Source: Micromonospora yangpuensis (lineage in GTDB: Bacteria > Actinomycetota > Actinomycetes > Mycobacteriales > Micromonosporaceae). Taken from it: DNA of 64,000 nucleotides. Numbering within the stretch: the first letter of the stretch is position 1; each line of letters opens with the position of its first letter. Positions 22,300 through 30,279 of this stretch are shown here, piece by piece. The stretch is from assembly GCF_900091615.1 (NCBI RefSeq), contig NZ_FMIA01000002.1:2232001-2296000 (forward strand), read 5' to 3'. The notes beneath the pieces were generated by a model that was given only the letters and a program-made list of their open reading frames with translations, searched no databases and was not told the origin of the DNA. The position numbers and the translations under genes are program-made.

Positions 22300-22731
22300 T
22301 CAGCGCCCGGCGAGCAGCCGGGTCACCGCCGTGTCGACATCGAGGTGGTCGGCCTCGCGCCCGCGCGGGACCACCACGTACGTGCGGCGCAGGAAGCGCA
22401 CCAGCACGCTGCGCGGCACCTCGAAGAGGGCGTTGCCGTCCGGTGACGACAGCGCCAACGCGACGAAGTCGCCGCGTGGGGTGGCCCACGGCCAGACCCG
22501 GACGTCGCCGATCCCGGCCGGATCGTCGAGGCCGGTGACCAGCAGTTCGCGGGCGAAGGACCAGCTCACCGCCTCGCCCCCGGCCGATTCGGCATGGAAC
22601 AGGACATGGACCGCATACGGGTCAGCAGGGTCGTACCGCAGACTGGCGCGCACCGGCAGTGCCGTGGCGTCAGGTGCGACGAGCCTTAGTGACGTCTCGA
22701 CCTCTACGGTCGTCGGTCGGATGACACTCAT
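22300..22731 (-). CDS. SsgA-like sporulation and cell-division regulator (SALP)
   Basis: The product has 143 residues, the normal SALP length. It has the conserved blocks ASLRYDPADPYAV, WSFARELLVTGL, GIGDVRVWP and the ending LDVDTAVTRLL. SALPs such as SsgA and SsgB position FtsZ and control septum placement during sporulation in filamentous actinobacteria. Micromonospora relatives carry several. The sequence is closer to the general SALP pattern than to a specific member, so no symbol is given. The gene converges on the SDR gene and is otherwise isolated. Confidence 0.92.
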   Translation of the reverse strand: MSVIRPTTVEVETSLRLVAPDATALPVRASLRYDPADPYAVHVLFHAESAGGEAVSWSFARELLVTGLDDPAGIGDVRVWPWATPRGDFVALALSSPDGNALFEVPRSVLVRFLRRTYVVVPRGREADHLDVDTAVTRLLAGR

Positions 22732-23005
22732 GAACGTTCTCCCCCCGGCACCGCTGCGGAACGTCCGTGTCCCGCTTTTCCCATACTCAGGTGCTATTCC
22801 TGGCTACGCTCCGCCATGCGCTGACTTCACCCAGTGGTGGGAAGTGGGTCGGAAACGCCGTTAGAATGTGAAAATTCTTGTACGATATCCGGTTCTGCCC
22901 AGAACGTGATCCCGCCCGGTGTCGGGGTTGGTTCAGACAACGACTTACTCCGGTAACGTCCAGGCGTCGGTTCCAGTGACGGGCCGGGGCACACTAGGGG
23001 GTGAA

Positions 23006-23746
23006 ATGACCGCAAATCGATCCTCAGTGGATCCGCCGACACCGGCGAGATCGTCGCAGGCAGCGGCCGGTGCGGGGCGAAAACGAGGGGACGTCGTGCC
23101 GACCGATCAGCAGGGTTCCACCGGCGGCACGCGCCCCTCGGGCCGCCCCGCCGACGGCTCCCGTGGCCCCGGCCGCAAGCCCGCCGCCGCCTCCGCTGCT
23201 GCCTCCTCCCCGGCTGCGTCGTCGGGGCCTGGTGGGGCGGCCTCGGCCGCGCCTTCGGGGCCTGGTGGGGCGGCTTCGGCGCGGGACGCCCGGCGGGCCA
23301 ACGGGTCCGCGCCGGACACGGTCCAGGCCGCGCCGCCGACCGGTCGCCTGCGCCACCTCCGCCGACGGGTACGCACCACGCTCGACCTGATCCGCGCCAA
23401 CCCCACCGGCCGGATCACGCTCAAGATCACCATCGCGATCGTCGGTGCCCTCGTCGTCACCCTCGGCATCGTCATGATCCCGCTTCCCGGGCCGGGCTGG
23501 CTGGTGGTCATCGCCGGGCTGGGTATCTGGGCGGTGGAGTTCCACTGGGCCAAACGGCTACTCGGTTTCACCCGTCGGCACGTCCAGGGCTGGACCCGAT
23601 GGGCGACCACCCGCCCGCTGCCCCTGCGCCTCGCCCTCGGCTCGATCGGCCTGCTCTTCGTCGCCACGGTCGCCTGGCTCTCGCTCAAGTACAGCCTCGG
23701 CATCGACGTGGTGGCCAGAGCCCTGCACTACATCGCGACGCACTGA
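23006..23746 (+). CDS. TIGR02611-type membrane protein (PGPGW motif)
   Basis: The product has 246 residues. About 1-115 is Ala/Ser/Gly/Pro-rich, with a short direct repeat (GPGGAASA twice). A hydrophobic pair at about 145-185 contains LPGPGWLVVIAGLGIWAVEF, which carries the PGPGW signature of TIGR02611/PGPGW proteins. Two amphipathic regions and a final TM helix follow (about 214-235). The function of the family is unknown. ATG 23006 follows AGGGGGTGA; the open frame upstream lacks such a site. It ends 50 bases before the tRNA gene. Confidence 0.82.
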   Translation: MTANRSSVDPPTPARSSQAAAGAGRKRGDVVPTDQQGSTGGTRPSGRPADGSRGPGRKPAAASAAASSPAASSGPGGAASAAPSGPGGAASARDARRANGSAPDTVQAAPPTGRLRHLRRRVRTTLDLIRANPTGRITLKITIAIVGALVVTLGIVMIPLPGPGWLVVIAGLGIWAVEFHWAKRLLGFTRRHVQGWTRWATTRPLPLRLALGSIGLLFVATVAWLSLKYSLGIDVVARALHYIATH

Positions 23747-23796
23747 CCCCTGATTCGCGGCCGGGGCAGCCGATCGGGTACAGTCATGCGCGCTGA

Positions 23797-23868
23797 GGGC
23801 GATTAGCTCAGTGGGAGAGCGCTTCGTTCACACCGAAGAGGTCGCTGGTTCGATACCAGCATCGCCCA
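23797..23868 (+). tRNA. tRNA-Val (anticodon CAC)
   Basis: A full cloverleaf folds. The acceptor GGGCGAT pairs with ATCGCCC and the D-stem is GCTC/GAGC. The anticodon stem CTTCG/CGAAG frames the loop TTCACAC (anticodon CAC). The T-stem GCTGG/CCAGC frames TTCGATA, and the discriminator base is A. The CCA end is not encoded. A terminator-like hairpin follows at 23889. The accessory region begins just downstream. Confidence 0.95.
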
Positions 23869-23888
23869 CTCTCAGTTCCGCAGGTCAG

Positions 23889-23922
23889 AGGCCGCTTCCC
23901 GAGTACGGGAGGTGGCCTTTCT
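23889..23922 (+). terminator. Hairpin terminator after tRNA-Val
   Basis: AGGCCGCTTCCCG pairs with CGGGAGGTGGCCT (some G-T pairs) around AGTA and is followed by TTTCT, a rare near-canonical intrinsic terminator in this GC-rich window. Confidence 0.75.
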
Positions 23923-23969
23923 GCTGCTCGTACCGCAGCGGCGTTCACTCCCTCCGGAAGGCGGTGCAC

Positions 23970-24302
23970 ATGGCGGAGACGCTCAGGGTCGAGGAACTTC
24001 GTCAGGTGTGCGTGCTGTTGCTGGACGCCGTGCAGGAGCGGTTCGGCTCGGAGATCGATCTATCGATTCTCGATGTCGACCACTACTGGAACGTGGACCT
24101 ACGTTCCGCCTTCAGCATCCAGGAAGATCCGGCGTCTGGAATCGACGTCGGGCAGAGCAGTGACGACGTGGCGGAGCTTCGTGCGTTGTTGCGTCGTCGG
24201 CCGGAGGACGAGCTGCTGCTCTGGCACGACCTGCAACATCTGGCCGGGATGCTGCGGTTGCTGGCCTATCTCGACCTACCGGCCGCCGAGGATCAAGAGT
24301 AG
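23970..24302 (+). CDS. Small acidic helical protein of unknown function
   Basis: The product has 110 residues. The sequence is helical and acidic (LRVEELRQVCVLLLDAVQERFG, LDVDHYWNVDLRSAF, LLWHDLQHLAGMLRLLAYLDLP), with no cysteine motif or TM helix. Orphan proteins of this type often sit in accessory regions next to tRNAs, but nothing identifies its job. The start at ATG 23970 has GGAAGGCGG upstream, and the long open frame before it crosses the tRNA and is not credible. There is no recognisable operon partner. Confidence 0.65.
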   Translation: MAETLRVEELRQVCVLLLDAVQERFGSEIDLSILDVDHYWNVDLRSAFSIQEDPASGIDVGQSSDDVAELRALLRRRPEDELLLWHDLQHLAGMLRLLAYLDLPAAEDQE

Positions 24303-24875
24303 CCAGGGTTCTGGCGCGGCCGAGTTTCTCCTGGTGATGGTCGCTTCCGGGGCAGTGTGGGTGCCAATGATGCGGCCCGTGGTGAGTCGGGTGGAGCAGT
24401 GGCTGGTGGCTTGGTGGTCTACTTGGCCAGGCAGACCGCCAAGGCGTCAGTCACGTCCCCTTCGCAGGCGCCGATTCGGCGTACGTCGACTTGTTCGCCT
24501 CCGACGATCGACCAGCTGGGGCCGGCCGGGATGCGGCGGGGTAGCGAATATGAGCTGCCGGGCGCCGATGTACGGCGGCGTCGAGGTCAGCGACGGGAAT
24601 CCCGGTCGGGCGGCCGACCAGGTTGTACCGGTCGTCGGGGTCGACACCGTCGAGGCGGAGCAGGACATGGAAGTACACAGCGCACCTCGGCGCTGGATCT
24701 CGACCGGCGGTTGGCGCGGAGAGCGTGAAGCCGGGACCGCCGGAAACGGTAGTGCCGAGAGTGGTTGAGCTTCGTTGGCCGGCAGTTCGCCGAGGCGCGG
24801 CGGCGTCGCTCCGGCGCACCGTTGGTGACGCATCCCCCGGCTTCGACGCGTCGGACTGCCCTGTCCTGGGACCCG
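24303..24875. other. Gene-poor, probably degraded stretch
   Basis: No frame gives a convincing protein. One minus-strand segment (about 24451-24680) contains a protein-like run (RLDGVDPDDRYNLVGRPTGIPVADLDAA) that loses sense towards its C-terminus, where a neighbouring frame looks better. It may be a frameshifted remnant. No RNA or repeat is evident. Confidence 0.45.
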
Positions 24876-25493
24876 TCAAGGCCGGCTTGACAGCGGAGAC
24901 GGCAACTGTGATCCGCTATCAGAGCGGCCGGGGGAGGGGGCCGGGATGGTTCCACGCGCATCGTTGACTGCCTGCCGCTCATATCGTTCTAGATAGCCGC
25001 AGTCAACTATTCGCACCCTCTTTGGGTGCTTCTTTATTCGGGTAAAGCTGGCAACTCGGCTCTCAGTGCTTGCCTCGTACTCTAACCGGACCAATGCCGG
25101 CTTTGGTAAGTTGTTATCTAGTGCTCCCAAGTAGAAGTGGCTCAGGGTCAGCAGCGCGCTCTGTGAGGGGTGTACGACGTGGGGACCTCGCGCAATCCAA
25201 CCGACCGCCGCCCAGTTCATGCCCCCCAGCGTTGCTGCCCAGTAACTCTGCTCATAGAGGGCGACGATCGTGGTGTCCACGATCGGAAACTTCGAGTCGT
25301 TCACGATGTGAACCTCGGTAAGTCCGTCGTCGTCTGTTACCCAAACTCGAACTGCATCCCGGTCAGCACGTCGACGGCGTGAGACCTCGGCTAGGTATAC
25401 CTGCAGGGCCACCAGAGCGGTCGCGAGGGTGCCGAGCGACGACAAAACGCCCCAGCCGGGCCAGGACCAAAACGATGCGGATAGCACGCGCAC
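24876..25493 (-). CDS. Hypothetical protein with one N-terminal TM helix
   Basis: The product has 205 residues. The N-terminal 30 residues form a TM helix (LSSLGTLATALVALQVYLAEV), then a basic RRRR patch. A beta-rich soluble domain follows (VRVWVTDDDGLTEVHIVNDSKFPIVDTTIVALYE, ARGPHVVHPSQSALLTLSHFYLG) with a conserved-looking pattern reminiscent of short immunoglobulin-like or carbohydrate-type folds. The base composition is lower in GC than the flanks. I do not recognise the family; a prophage or mobile-element membrane accessory protein is one possibility. The start at GTG 25493 has no clear ribosome site. Confidence 0.6.
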   Translation of the reverse strand: MRVLSASFWSWPGWGVLSSLGTLATALVALQVYLAEVSRRRRADRDAVRVWVTDDDGLTEVHIVNDSKFPIVDTTIVALYEQSYWAATLGGMNWAAVGWIARGPHVVHPSQSALLTLSHFYLGALDNNLPKPALVRLEYEASTESRVASFTRIKKHPKRVRIVDCGYLERYERQAVNDARGTIPAPSPGRSDSGSQLPSPLSSRP

Positions 25494-25692
25494 AACATAG
25501 TGGACGATGCCACTCGACCCGCTTCCAGGTCGAGGACCGACGTCTTTTGTTCAAGATTCGGCTGGGAGTGTGCTTCGTTGATCTTCAAGTGTCCGGTTAG
25601 CGACAGAAGCGAAGATCACTCGCGCCTCAGCGGCAGGTGGTGCATAGTGTCCCCGAACGCCGGAAATTTTGATCACCCTTAGTGGAGGACGT

Positions 25693-25941
25693 ATGTCTGG
25701 ATCGACGCCCAAATACCTTCGCCTGACCCTTGATGTTCAGTTGGGCGAGCGCAACCAGCACGCTAATCGAATCAACCAGGCAGCGGACGCCGCCATTGCG
25801 GCCGCGACCGAGGCTCTTGAAGAGAACCTCCTCGAAGGCAGCATCGTGAACGTCGAGCAAGGTGTCGAGTTCTCTTACCGTTGGATTGCGCGGACCTCAT
25901 GGCTAGGTGGCACTGCGGCGAGCGAGGAAGATGAGCTGTAG
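25693..25941 (+). CDS. Small conserved-looking protein, unknown function
   Basis: The product has 82 residues. It reads as beta-alpha-beta (YLRLTLDVQLGERN, then helix INQAADAAIAAATEALEENL, then GSIVNVEQGVEFSYRWI). It could be a small DNA- or partner-binding fold, but no family is recognised. GGAGGACGT precedes ATG 25693. GC content is lower than the surrounding genome, as for the minus-strand gene next to it, which fits recent acquisition. Confidence 0.65.
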   Translation: MSGSTPKYLRLTLDVQLGERNQHANRINQAADAAIAAATEALEENLLEGSIVNVEQGVEFSYRWIARTSWLGGTAASEEDEL

Positions 25942-26370
25942 CGATCGCCTGAGTGACTAGACGAGTGACCCTCGACGAAGGTTAGTGGGCGGGCGTGGGT
26001 GCCTTCCCGCCAAAACCGCGTCGGTCAGCGGACCCCTCAATTTCGATCACAGGCCGGCGTCTGGCCCTGCCGGACGGATTAAGAGCGACCGGCAGTAGGT
26101 GCTGCGGCTGGGTGTACGGGGCCCCGTGCCTGCTCGGACCGGACGATCCGCCGCCGGCTGCGGTCGTGGGCCGGGGCCGGTCTCGGCGAGCGACTCCACG
26201 AGCTTGCCCCCAGGTCGGCGATGTTCTCCGAGAGCGCTCAGTATTACCAGCGCCCTTCCAGGGTTCGGGGGATTCGTCAGCGGGTTCGGAGGTGTCGGGA
26301 TGGTCGGTAGCGTTGGCTGCGACGGCGGTCGATGCGGTGGTGCGTCCCGCGCTACGTGAGGAGGTTCCGG
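25942..26370. other. Spacer upstream of the first XRE-TPR regulator
   Basis: No frame here has a credible start and composition. The end (26359-26370) provides the GTGAGGAGG ribosome site for the next gene. I see no repeat or RNA. Confidence 0.5.
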
Positions 26371-27582
26371 GTGGATTCCTTGCCGGAGTTGACGTTCGGG
26401 CAGCGGTTGAAGGTCTACCGGGAGCGGTCCGGGAAGTCCCGTACGGTGCTGGGTGGGTTGGTGGGCCGCAGCGCCGAGTGGGTCAAGGCGGTGGAGACGG
26501 ACCGGATTCTGCCGCCGCGTATCCACATGCTGGACCGGATCGCTCGTGCGCTGAAGATTGACGTGTCCGCCCTGGCGGCGGAGTTGGGGGAGCGGTCCGC
26601 TGTGGTCAACGGGCCGGAGCATCCGGCGCTGGTGTCGGTCCGGGCGGCCCTGAACCATGTCGCGCTTCCCGGTGACGCCCCGCCGGAGTCGTTGTCGGGT
26701 CTGCGGGAGCGGCTCGCGGTGGCGTGGGCGGCGCGTCACCAGGCGGCGGATCACCGTACGGTGCTGGGTGGGTTGTTGCCGGGGTTGTTGCGGGACGGGC
26801 AGCGGGCCGTGTTGGCGTACGAGGGTGACCAGCGACGGCGGGCGCAGGCCTTGTGGGCGGAGACGCTCGGGTTGGCGCAGATGTTCATCGCCTACCAGCC
26901 TGCCGCCGAGTTGCTGTGGCGGGTGACGGACCGGGCGATGGTGGCGGCGCAGGAGTCCGGTGATCCGGAGGCGATCGCCCGTGCGGGATGGTTCCTGTGC
27001 CAGGTGCATCGGGAGGCCGGCGACTGGGACACCGCGATGAGGGTGACGCTGGAGGTGCTGTCGGCGTTGGAGCCGCGCACGGCCGACGGGAGCACGAATC
27101 TGCTGGCGTTGTGGGGTGCGCTGAACTTCGAGGCCGCGTACACCGCTGCTCGCGCTGGTGAGGAAGGTCGTGCCTGGCGGTACTGGGACCGCGCCGACCA
27201 GGTGGCGCAGCGCCTGCCGGCGGACTTCTACCAGCCGCAGACGTCGTTCTCCCGGGTCATCATGGGTGCTCACGCGGTGACCGTGGCGGTGGAGTTGCAG
27301 AAGTCGGGCGAGGCGGTACGGCAGGCCCGGCGCCATGACGCGGCGGCGATTCCGTCGAGGCCGCGCCGGGCCCGTCATCTCATCGAGGTCGCCCGGGCGC
27401 ACTACGGCAGGGACGACAAGGAGACTGCCGTGGCGGTGCTGCGGAAGGCGTACGAGTCGGCTCCGGAGACGATCCGCTTCAACGGCTACGCCCGGCAGAT
27501 CACCGTGGACCTGCTCGACGGTCCACGTTCCACCCGGGATGACGCGCGTGACCTGGCGATGAGGGTCGGACTCGTCTCCTGA
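26371..27582 (+). CDS. XRE-family regulator with TPR-like domain (paralogue 1)
   Basis: The product has 403 residues. The N-terminal helix-turn-helix (about 7-70, GQRLKVYRERSGKSRTVLGGLVGRSAEWVKAVE) is followed by about 300 helical residues in TPR-like pairs. Two more genes with this layout lie at 31651 and 33453, and all three share motifs such as IPS-x4-RHLIEVAR/RHFVELAR. This type usually responds to a partner or small peptide. The start is GTG 26371 with GAGGAGG at the right spacing. The gene stands alone, so its target cannot be read. Confidence 0.85.
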   Translation: MDSLPELTFGQRLKVYRERSGKSRTVLGGLVGRSAEWVKAVETDRILPPRIHMLDRIARALKIDVSALAAELGERSAVVNGPEHPALVSVRAALNHVALPGDAPPESLSGLRERLAVAWAARHQAADHRTVLGGLLPGLLRDGQRAVLAYEGDQRRRAQALWAETLGLAQMFIAYQPAAELLWRVTDRAMVAAQESGDPEAIARAGWFLCQVHREAGDWDTAMRVTLEVLSALEPRTADGSTNLLALWGALNFEAAYTAARAGEEGRAWRYWDRADQVAQRLPADFYQPQTSFSRVIMGAHAVTVAVELQKSGEAVRQARRHDAAAIPSRPRRARHLIEVARAHYGRDDKETAVAVLRKAYESAPETIRFNGYARQITVDLLDGPRSTRDDARDLAMRVGLVS

Positions 27583-27644
27583 ACCGGGGGTAGGAATCTG
27601 TCCTCTTCCGACTCGCCGTCGAACCTGGCCTCAAGTCGTGCGAG

Positions 27645-28430
27645 CTACAGGCCTGCTCGGGAGAAGCGACGTGCCGAGAGCGGTACGAAGATCACCAACA
27701 GCAGCCCGATCCACAGCAGGGTCGCGGTCACCGGGTGGGTCAGCGGCCACGCGGCGTCCGGCCCCGGAGCACCGGGATTGCCGAACAGGGACCGGATCGC
27801 CGTCGCCAGCGCGCTGAGCGGGTTCCACTCGCAGATCGCTCGTAGCCAGACCGGCATCCCGTCGGTGGGCACGAACGCGTTGGACACCATGGTGAGCGGC
27901 AGCGTCAAGGGTGCCAGGTTGGCCGCGGTGGACGCCGAACGGATCGCCAGTCCGAGGTAGGTGCCGACCCAGGCCAGCGTGTATCGGAACAGCAGGAGCA
28001 GGCCGATGGCGGCCAGCGTCTGCGTGACGCCGTGGTGCGGCCTCCAGCCGACGATCAGCCCGTAGGCCATCAGGACCACCAGTCCGTACGCACCGATGAG
28101 TCCCTCCGCGCCGCTCTGGCCGAGGGGTACGGCCACCCGACTGGTCGGTAGTGAGCGGAGCCGGTTCATCACGCCACGCGACTGGTCCATCGCGATGTCC
28201 ACCATCGCTGAGGAGAGCGCGGTCCCGGTGCCCAGCACGAACATGCCCGGCATCATGTATTCGCGGTAGTTCGAGGAGCCCGGTACGCCGATGGCACTAC
28301 CGAACACGAAGCCGAACAGCACGACGAACACGGTCGGCATCAGCATGATGGTGAGCAGGGTTCCGGGTTCGTGGCGCAACCGCAGGATGTTCCGCTGGGT
28401 CAGGACCCAGCCGTCGACCAGGACGCTCAT
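27645..28430 (-). CDS. ABC-2 type permease (DrrB-like)
   Basis: The product has 261 residues with six hydrophobic helices. The DrrB-family ABC-2 membrane domain is recognisable by PTVFVVLFGFVFG near residue 33 and the conserved loop with NRLRSLPTSRV. The start overlaps the stop of the ATPase gene by four bases (ATGA), so the two are translationally coupled and form one exporter. DrrAB systems pump hydrophobic drugs such as anthracyclines. The substrate is unknown. The pair is next to a divergent TetR gene. Confidence 0.9.
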   Translation of the reverse strand: MSVLVDGWVLTQRNILRLRHEPGTLLTIMLMPTVFVVLFGFVFGSAIGVPGSSNYREYMMPGMFVLGTGTALSSAMVDIAMDQSRGVMNRLRSLPTSRVAVPLGQSGAEGLIGAYGLVVLMAYGLIVGWRPHHGVTQTLAAIGLLLLFRYTLAWVGTYLGLAIRSASTAANLAPLTLPLTMVSNAFVPTDGMPVWLRAICEWNPLSALATAIRSLFGNPGAPGPDAAWPLTHPVTATLLWIGLLLVIFVPLSARRFSRAGL

Positions 28431-29395
28431 GCTCCCACCACCTCCGCCGCGACCGGTTCGGGCGTGATGGACGTGCCGGTCAGCGAGAGAAAGACGTCAT
28501 CGAGACTCGGCTCGCGGATCCCGACGTCGCGGATCACGGCACCGGAGGCGTCGAGTTCACGCACGATCTGTGGCAGGGTCGGCACCGGATCCGTCGCGGC
28601 GACGGCGATGTGCGTTCCGTCGGCCTTCGGGCGGTGGCCGGTGAGCCTTTCCAGCAACGCCATCACCGTCAGGAGTTGGTCCGTCGATTCCACCACGACG
28701 TCGATGTGGCTGCCGATCCGCGACTTGAGCTGAGCCGGGCTGCCTTCGGCGATGAGGCGGCCGTGGTCGATCACGCCGACGGCGGTGGCGAGCTGGTCCA
28801 CCTCCTCCAGGTACTGACTGGTGAGCAGCACCGTGGTGCCGTCGGCGACCAGGTCGCGGACGGTGTCCCAGATTTCCATGCGACTCCGGACGTCGAGCCC
28901 TGTGGTCGGCTCGTCGAGGAAGAGCACGGCGGGTGCGCGCAGCAGGCTGGCGATCAGGTCCAGCCGGCGGCGCATACCGCCGGAATAGGTGCCGACCAGC
29001 CGATCGCCGGCGTGGGCGAGGCCGAACCGTTCCAGCAGTTCATCCGCCCGCTGCCGGGCTCCACGCTTCCCCAGCCGCGACAGGCGGCCGAAGATCCGCA
29101 GGTTCTCCCGGGCCGTCAGCTTGTCGTCGAGCGTGGCGTCCTGACCGGTCAGCCCGATGATCTTGCGAACCTCCTCCGGTTCCCGGGCCACGTCGAATCC
29201 GCCGACCGAGGCCTGCCCGCCGCTGGGGCGGGTCAGCGTGCTCAGGATGCGCACCGTGGTGCTCTTCCCCGCGCCGTTCGGGCCGAGCAGGCCATAGACC
29301 AGGTTCGGCGGGACGGCCAGGTCCAGGCCGGTCAGCGCTGCGACGTCCCCGTACTGCTTTCGTAGATTCCGGGTGTACATGATCGCTTCATTCAT
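28427..29395 (-). CDS. ABC transporter ATP-binding protein (DrrA-like)
   Basis: The product has 322 residues. It has Walker A GPNGAGKST, the signature YSGGMRRRLD, Walker B LFLDEPT with GLD, and the H-loop replaced by a DrrA-type S-Q-YLEE motif (TSQYLEEVDQ). The C-terminal extension (about 225-322) is the drug-resistance ATPase tail. ATG 29395 was chosen because GGGGGT lies upstream; an upstream TTG is in frame but overlaps the operator region. It works with the downstream permease, and a TetR gene is divergent. Confidence 0.92.
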   Translation of the reverse strand: MNEAIMYTRNLRKQYGDVAALTGLDLAVPPNLVYGLLGPNGAGKSTTVRILSTLTRPSGGQASVGGFDVAREPEEVRKIIGLTGQDATLDDKLTARENLRIFGRLSRLGKRGARQRADELLERFGLAHAGDRLVGTYSGGMRRRLDLIASLLRAPAVLFLDEPTTGLDVRSRMEIWDTVRDLVADGTTVLLTSQYLEEVDQLATAVGVIDHGRLIAEGSPAQLKSRIGSHIDVVVESTDQLLTVMALLERLTGHRPKADGTHIAVAATDPVPTLPQIVRELDASGAVIRDVGIREPSLDDVFLSLTGTSITPEPVAAEVVGA

Positions 29396-29408
29396 GATCA
29401 AACCCCCA

Positions 29409-29459
29409 ACTGGGTACGGTGTACGCTAATGCAAGGTAGTCACTGGGTACGGTGTACGC
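29409..29459. promoter_or_regulatory. Two direct copies of a TetR-type operator
   Basis: ACTGGGTACGGTGTACGC occurs at 29409-29426 and again, identical, at 29442-29459 (33-base period). Each holds GTAC-N3-GTAC, an inverted repeat. They lie between the divergent DrrA and TetR starts and would allow one repressor to control both. Confidence 0.7.
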
Positions 29460-29504
29460 AAGTGCTTCCCAGGTTCGAGTACTGGCTCGCGTACCCTGGT
29501 CGTC

Positions 29505-30212
29505 GTGTCGGAGCCCAAGCCCGTCGTCTGGATGCGCCCGGAGAAACCGCCGCGCGGTCCGACGCCGGCACACACCCGCGAAGAGATCGCTGCGGTGGCA
29601 ATCACGATCGCGGACGCCGAAGGCCTCGAAGCCGCCTCGGCGCGAAACATCGCCCGGAACCTCGGCGCGGGGGCGATGACTCTCTACCGTTACCTGCCCA
29701 CCAAGGAAGACCTCTGGGCGGTGATGATCGACGAGGCGAGCGTCTTCGAGCCTCAGGAGCCGACCGGTGATCTCCGCGCCGACCTGGCCGTCATCGCCCG
29801 CCGCAGGCGACAGAACTTCCTGCGACACCCCTGGCTGGCTCCGCTCCTCGCCACCCGCCCGATCCTCGGTCCCAACTACCTACGCGGCATGGAACGCGAT
29901 CTCGCCGTGCTCGGTGGCGATGGTCTGAGTATCGACGACGCGATCGACGTGTTGCACCTGATCTACTCCTGGGTGAGCGGAGCCGTGCAGGCCGAGCTGA
30001 CCGAAAAGGCGAACGTCGACCGGTCCGGCGTGGATCGGCACAGCTGGCGGATGCGCATGAAGCCCTATCTGGTGTCCCTGCTCGCGACCGGTGAGTTCCC
30101 CTATCTGAGCAGGATGACCGAGGCGGCCGAAATCGCTGACGCCGACGAACAGTTCGAGACCGGGCTGTCGATCATCCTTGAAGGAATCGACAGCCGATAC
30201 TCCACTTCCTGA
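29505..30212 (+). CDS. TetR-family regulator of the DrrAB-like exporter
   Basis: The product has 235 residues. The N-terminal DNA-binding part (about 24-72) carries IAAVAITIADAEGLEAASARNIARNLGAGAMTLYRYLPTKEDLW, typical of TetR proteins. The C-terminal domain, with many Trp/Leu residues, fits the TetR_C_1 type that binds hydrophobic drugs. The start is GTG 29505. The divergent gap contains two copies of an inverted repeat, so it probably represses the exporter until its drug is bound. Confidence 0.92.
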   Translation: MSEPKPVVWMRPEKPPRGPTPAHTREEIAAVAITIADAEGLEAASARNIARNLGAGAMTLYRYLPTKEDLWAVMIDEASVFEPQEPTGDLRADLAVIARRRRQNFLRHPWLAPLLATRPILGPNYLRGMERDLAVLGGDGLSIDDAIDVLHLIYSWVSGAVQAELTEKANVDRSGVDRHSWRMRMKPYLVSLLATGEFPYLSRMTEAAEIADADEQFETGLSIILEGIDSRYSTS

Positions 30213-30237
30213 CGCGGGTCACTCTGGCAGCCGTCAG

Positions 30238-30262
30238 TCACCGACAAGATTCTTGTCGGTGA
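30238..30262. terminator. Hairpin terminator between convergent genes
   Basis: TCACCGACAAGA pairs perfectly with TCTTGTCGGTGA around one central base. It sits between the TetR stop and the stop of the minus-strand HELTH gene and can serve both. Confidence 0.8.
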
Positions 30263-30279
30263 TCCGAATCATCCGGCGT

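Noticed and set aside
24447..24833. Overlapping minus-strand frames as an intact gene
   Set aside because: Protein-like sequence switches frame midway and no start signal fits. It is listed as a gene-poor stretch instead.
26047..27402. Minus-strand frame of 451 codons across XRE-TPR paralogue 1
   Set aside because: Arg/Pro/His/Gln-rich shadow antisense to a gene with a good ribosome site and two paralogues.
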